Below are positions 61,836 to 64,000 of a stretch of 64,000 nucleotides of DNA, piece by piece; the first letter of the stretch is position 1, and the number at the start of each line of letters is the position of its first letter. The DNA comes from Bradyrhizobium sp. 190 (GTDB taxonomy: Bacteria > Pseudomonadota > Alphaproteobacteria > Rhizobiales > Xanthobacteraceae). The stretch spans positions 57,948-121,947 of the forward strand of contig NZ_JADPJL010000048.1 in assembly GCF_023073415.1 (NCBI RefSeq), read 5' to 3'. Made by a program: the position numbers and the translations under genes. A model generated the notes under the pieces. The model ran no database searches. It had not been told where the DNA came from and saw only the letters and a list, made by a program, of their open reading frames with translations.

Positions 61836-63068
61836 ATGCTGAGCGTTCCGACGCTTTGGACGGTGTTCGTCATCAATTTTCTCGCGCTGGGCCTGATCTG
61901 GGCCTACGTCATGCGCAGCTATCCGTCGTTCGAAGCCGCGCGGTTCTGGACCGGCTCGGCGTTCGTTGCGGCGGCTGGTGCTGCGATGGCGATGCTGCGC
62001 GTGGTTTTCCCGGATTCGCTTGTGCCTTTGCTGTTTGCCGGCACCGCATTGGTCCTGGCGATTTGCCTGGCTGCGATGGGCATCCGCAAGTTCTTCAATC
62101 AGTCCGTTTCCTGGCGCCTCACCGTGCTGGTCACCGGGCTTGGCGCGGCCGGATTGTGCTTTTTCACTTTCGCCTACGACAGCGTGCCCGCGCGCATGAC
62201 CGTCTTCACGATCGCCCAGGCGCTGCCGATGGTGCTGAGCCTGAAACTGTTGCTGAGCCGGCATGAGGGTCGCGTCAATCCGGGCGCGCGGCTGGCCGGC
62301 GTCGTCACCATTCTCATCATGGCCATTTTCGTCGCCAGGTGGATCGGCGCGGTGACCACCATGGGCGGCGGCGGGTTCTCCTATATGCATTTCAGCCCGG
62401 CGCAATCGGTCGTGATCCTGGTGCTGGTGTTCCTGTCGATGTCGTTGAATTTCGGCTTCCTGCTGATGGCGATGGACCGCCTGCGCAACGAGGTCGCTGA
62501 TCTCGCGCTGCTCGACGATCTCACCGGCGTCGGCAATCGCCGCTATCTGCTGCAGCGCCTCACCGAAGAATGCGCGCGCTCCGAACGCAGCGGTCAGCCG
62601 TTCGCGCTGCTGGTGATCGATCTCGACGGCTTCAAGGGCATCAACGATACCCACGGCCACGCCGCCGGCGATGCCTGCCTGCAGCATTTCACCCTGATGG
62701 CGCAGACCCGCCTGCGGCCCGGCGACATGCTGGCGCGGACCGGCGGCGACGAATTCTGCATCGTGCTGCCGTCCTCGACGCTGCGCGAAGGCGCCATGAT
62801 CGCGCGCCGCGTGCTGGAGGTCTGCCGTGCGGACGCCGAACAATGCACCGGCAACGACATTCCGATCGCCGTGTCGATCGGCGTCGCGCAATGGGCCCGT
62901 GAAATGGGTGGGTATCCCGACCGCCTGATTGCGGCCGCCGACCATGCGCTGTACGACGCCAAGAAGGCCGGCCGCAACGGCTTTGCGACCTACGACCCGG
63001 CGCCGCCGCTGGCGCCCGAACCCGCAAGCCCGCCAATGTCCGACATGGCCCTGCGCAAGCGCGCCTGA
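61836..63068 (+). CDS. membrane-bound diguanylate cyclase
   Basis: A 410-residue protein with about seven N-terminal hydrophobic segments (residues 5-215) followed by a GGDEF domain. The active-site motif is RTGGDEFCIVL, and the RxxD product-inhibition site, five residues before it, is RPGD. The domain start DDLTGVGNRRYLLQRLTEEC and DLDGFKGINDTHGHAAGDAC are canonical. It makes c-di-GMP from two GTP. No EAL domain is present. The sensing part is a polytopic membrane domain of the MASE-like type. The PilZ protein at 52723 is a possible c-di-GMP target in this window. Confidence 0.92.
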   Translation: MLSVPTLWTVFVINFLALGLIWAYVMRSYPSFEAARFWTGSAFVAAAGAAMAMLRVVFPDSLVPLLFAGTALVLAICLAAMGIRKFFNQSVSWRLTVLVTGLGAAGLCFFTFAYDSVPARMTVFTIAQALPMVLSLKLLLSRHEGRVNPGARLAGVVTILIMAIFVARWIGAVTTMGGGGFSYMHFSPAQSVVILVLVFLSMSLNFGFLLMAMDRLRNEVADLALLDDLTGVGNRRYLLQRLTEECARSERSGQPFALLVIDLDGFKGINDTHGHAAGDACLQHFTLMAQTRLRPGDMLARTGGDEFCIVLPSSTLREGAMIARRVLEVCRADAEQCTGNDIPIAVSIGVAQWAREMGGYPDRLIAAADHALYDAKKAGRNGFATYDPAPPLAPEPASPPMSDMALRKRA

Positions 63069-63103
63069 GACGTGCTATTCAGGTCCGTCACTGGACTTCG
63101 AGC

Positions 63104-63727
63104 ATGAATTTTCGCCTCGTCGCGGCCGCACTGTTCACCCTCCTGTTTCCCGCTTGCGCCGTCGCGCAAACGCCCGACCTCGCCGCGATCGCGCGCTCGT
63201 CGGGCACGCCAGATATTCCCGGCCTGAAGATGGTCTGGCTCGCACCATGGGGCGATCTTTCAAAATCCCATCCCTGGCGCAACATCATCGTGCACCAGAC
63301 CGAAGGGCCGGCAGGCTCCGCGCGCGGCGGCGCGCAGGCGCAGTCGAAGAACCCGACGCGTCGCGGCGTCATGGTCTGGGTCGAAACCGACGGCACGGTG
63401 TACTGGGCGGTCGCCGAACATCTCGTTCCGACCCACGGCGACGGCGCCAACCGCAACGACAACAAGTACATCGACAACGGCCCGACCTATCGGCAGGTGA
63501 TCGGCAACAATTCGATCGGCGTGGAATTCGCCGGCAACTATCCCGACGTGACGCGCGGGCCCACCGAAGCACAGGTCGCGGCGTGGCGAATTCTGGTGAA
63601 GGTGCTGCGCGCGCGGTACGGCATCCCGCTCGATCGCGTCTATGCGCATAACTGGATCGACTACAAGGACGCCCGCTATTGCGAAGGCTGCGCGCTGGCA
63701 AAAATGGCGCGGGAGTGGGGGGAGTAG
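63104..63727 (+). CDS. N-acetylmuramoyl-L-alanine amidase-family protein
   Basis: A 207-residue secreted protein with a signal peptide (LVAAALFTLLFPACAVAQ). It has the amidase-2/PGRP fold with NIIVHQTEGPAGSARGGAQA (first zinc His), later GNNSIGVEFAGNYPD and AHNWIDYKDARYCEGC near the end. It would cleave the amide between muramic acid and the stem peptide. The C-terminal Cys pair may be part of the zinc site. It starts 35 bp after the diguanylate cyclase stop, so it may share the transcript. ATG 63104 is the natural start. Confidence 0.83.
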   Translation: MNFRLVAAALFTLLFPACAVAQTPDLAAIARSSGTPDIPGLKMVWLAPWGDLSKSHPWRNIIVHQTEGPAGSARGGAQAQSKNPTRRGVMVWVETDGTVYWAVAEHLVPTHGDGANRNDNKYIDNGPTYRQVIGNNSIGVEFAGNYPDVTRGPTEAQVAAWRILVKVLRARYGIPLDRVYAHNWIDYKDARYCEGCALAKMAREWGE

Positions 63728-63790
63728 TTGCACCATCCCGCTGTCAGCGCGGATAATCTGCGGACGTATGATTGACAGGGCTCTCTCAAC

Positions 63791-63906
63791 TCGTCGTCCC
63801 CGCGAACGCGGGGACCCATACGCCGCGGCCGTCGTAGTTGGAGATGATCGATAACTACCGGCGTGTAAAATCATTACCGCCGCGGCGTATGGGTCCCTGC
63901 TTTCGC
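63791..63906. repeat. family C inverted repeat, copy 4, right arm degenerate
   Basis: Left arm TCGTCGTCCCCGCGAACGCG is well kept; the right arm GCGGCGTATGGGTCCCTGCT ends earlier and loses the second half of the inner hairpin. It follows the amidase gene. Confidence 0.8.
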
Positions 63907-64000
63907 ACTAGCAGATGCACACATCGTGGCTGCGACGGAATGACTCGCTATGTTGATTTGGTCTTCCATGGTGACGAATTGCTGTGATTCTGTGTCTGGC
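63907..64000. other. right edge, no gene seen
   Basis: The last 94 bp contain no recognisable coding or RNA feature; a gene may begin beyond the edge. Confidence 0.3.

Overview
The window is about 64 kb of GC-rich alphaproteobacterial chromosome, most likely Bradyrhizobium or a close Bradyrhizobiaceae relative. The reasons are the gene set (trxB followed by an LsrB/VtlR-type LysR gene, a separated carA and carB, a dnaG-rpoD pair, a Nitrobacter-like chlorite dismutase), a tRNA-His end with discriminator A73, and many intergenic palindromes. All names rest on reading translations and motifs; no database was searched.

Layout. 1-3482 looks like the end of an integrated element: a metal-efflux block (CzcB-like adaptor cut by the window edge, histidine-rich secreted protein, NicO permease), a remnant of a CorC/HlyC gene, a P4-type tyrosine integrase, then a 48-nt tRNA-His 3' end that I read as the attachment site. 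3517-6058 is a module bounded by 42-bp direct repeats that holds an RsbQ-like alpha/beta hydrolase overlapping a PAS histidine kinase. 6.1-9.4 kb has small secreted and membrane proteins, an orphan ParA and a DapA-like aldolase. 9.36-9.93 kb has three terminator-like hairpins and no clear gene. 9.9-19.4 kb is core: lsrB, trxB, lrp, doxX, greA, carB, an aberrant tRNA-Cys-like gene, a methyltransferase and dps. 19.6-25.8 kb mixes secreted proteins, gene remnants, a response regulator, a Crp-type regulator, a zinc ribbon, a cupin and a thioesterase.

26-33.6 kb carries carA, yqeY, an alpha/beta hydrolase fused to a class III nucleotide cyclase and lying between two copies of the yqeY 3' end, folE, a Rieske-flavoprotein and an acyl-CoA synthetase. 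33.8-46.4 kb has a hybrid histidine kinase, a Fic toxin with a small upstream partner, an ArsR/AHSA1 pair, an LVIVD-repeat protein, a LysE exporter, an N-formylglutamate amidohydrolase, two transglutaminases, a gamma-glutamylcyclotransferase and a YbaL-like antiporter. 46.6-52 kb has chlorite dismutase, dnaG and rpoD. 52-64 kb has PilZ, DUF817, a GH79 hydrolase, OmpA, two MltB-type transglycosylases, an SDR, a response regulator, a second LysE, a 22-residue Lys/Ala peptide, a diguanylate cyclase and an amidase.

Three large families of intergenic inverted repeats (A, B, C) and one smaller family (D) occupy many gaps between genes. The most unusual items are the repeat-bounded hydrolase-sensor modules, the tRNA-Cys-like gene, the lysine/alanine micro-gene with its own terminator, and the primase whose four usual zinc ligands are all replaced.
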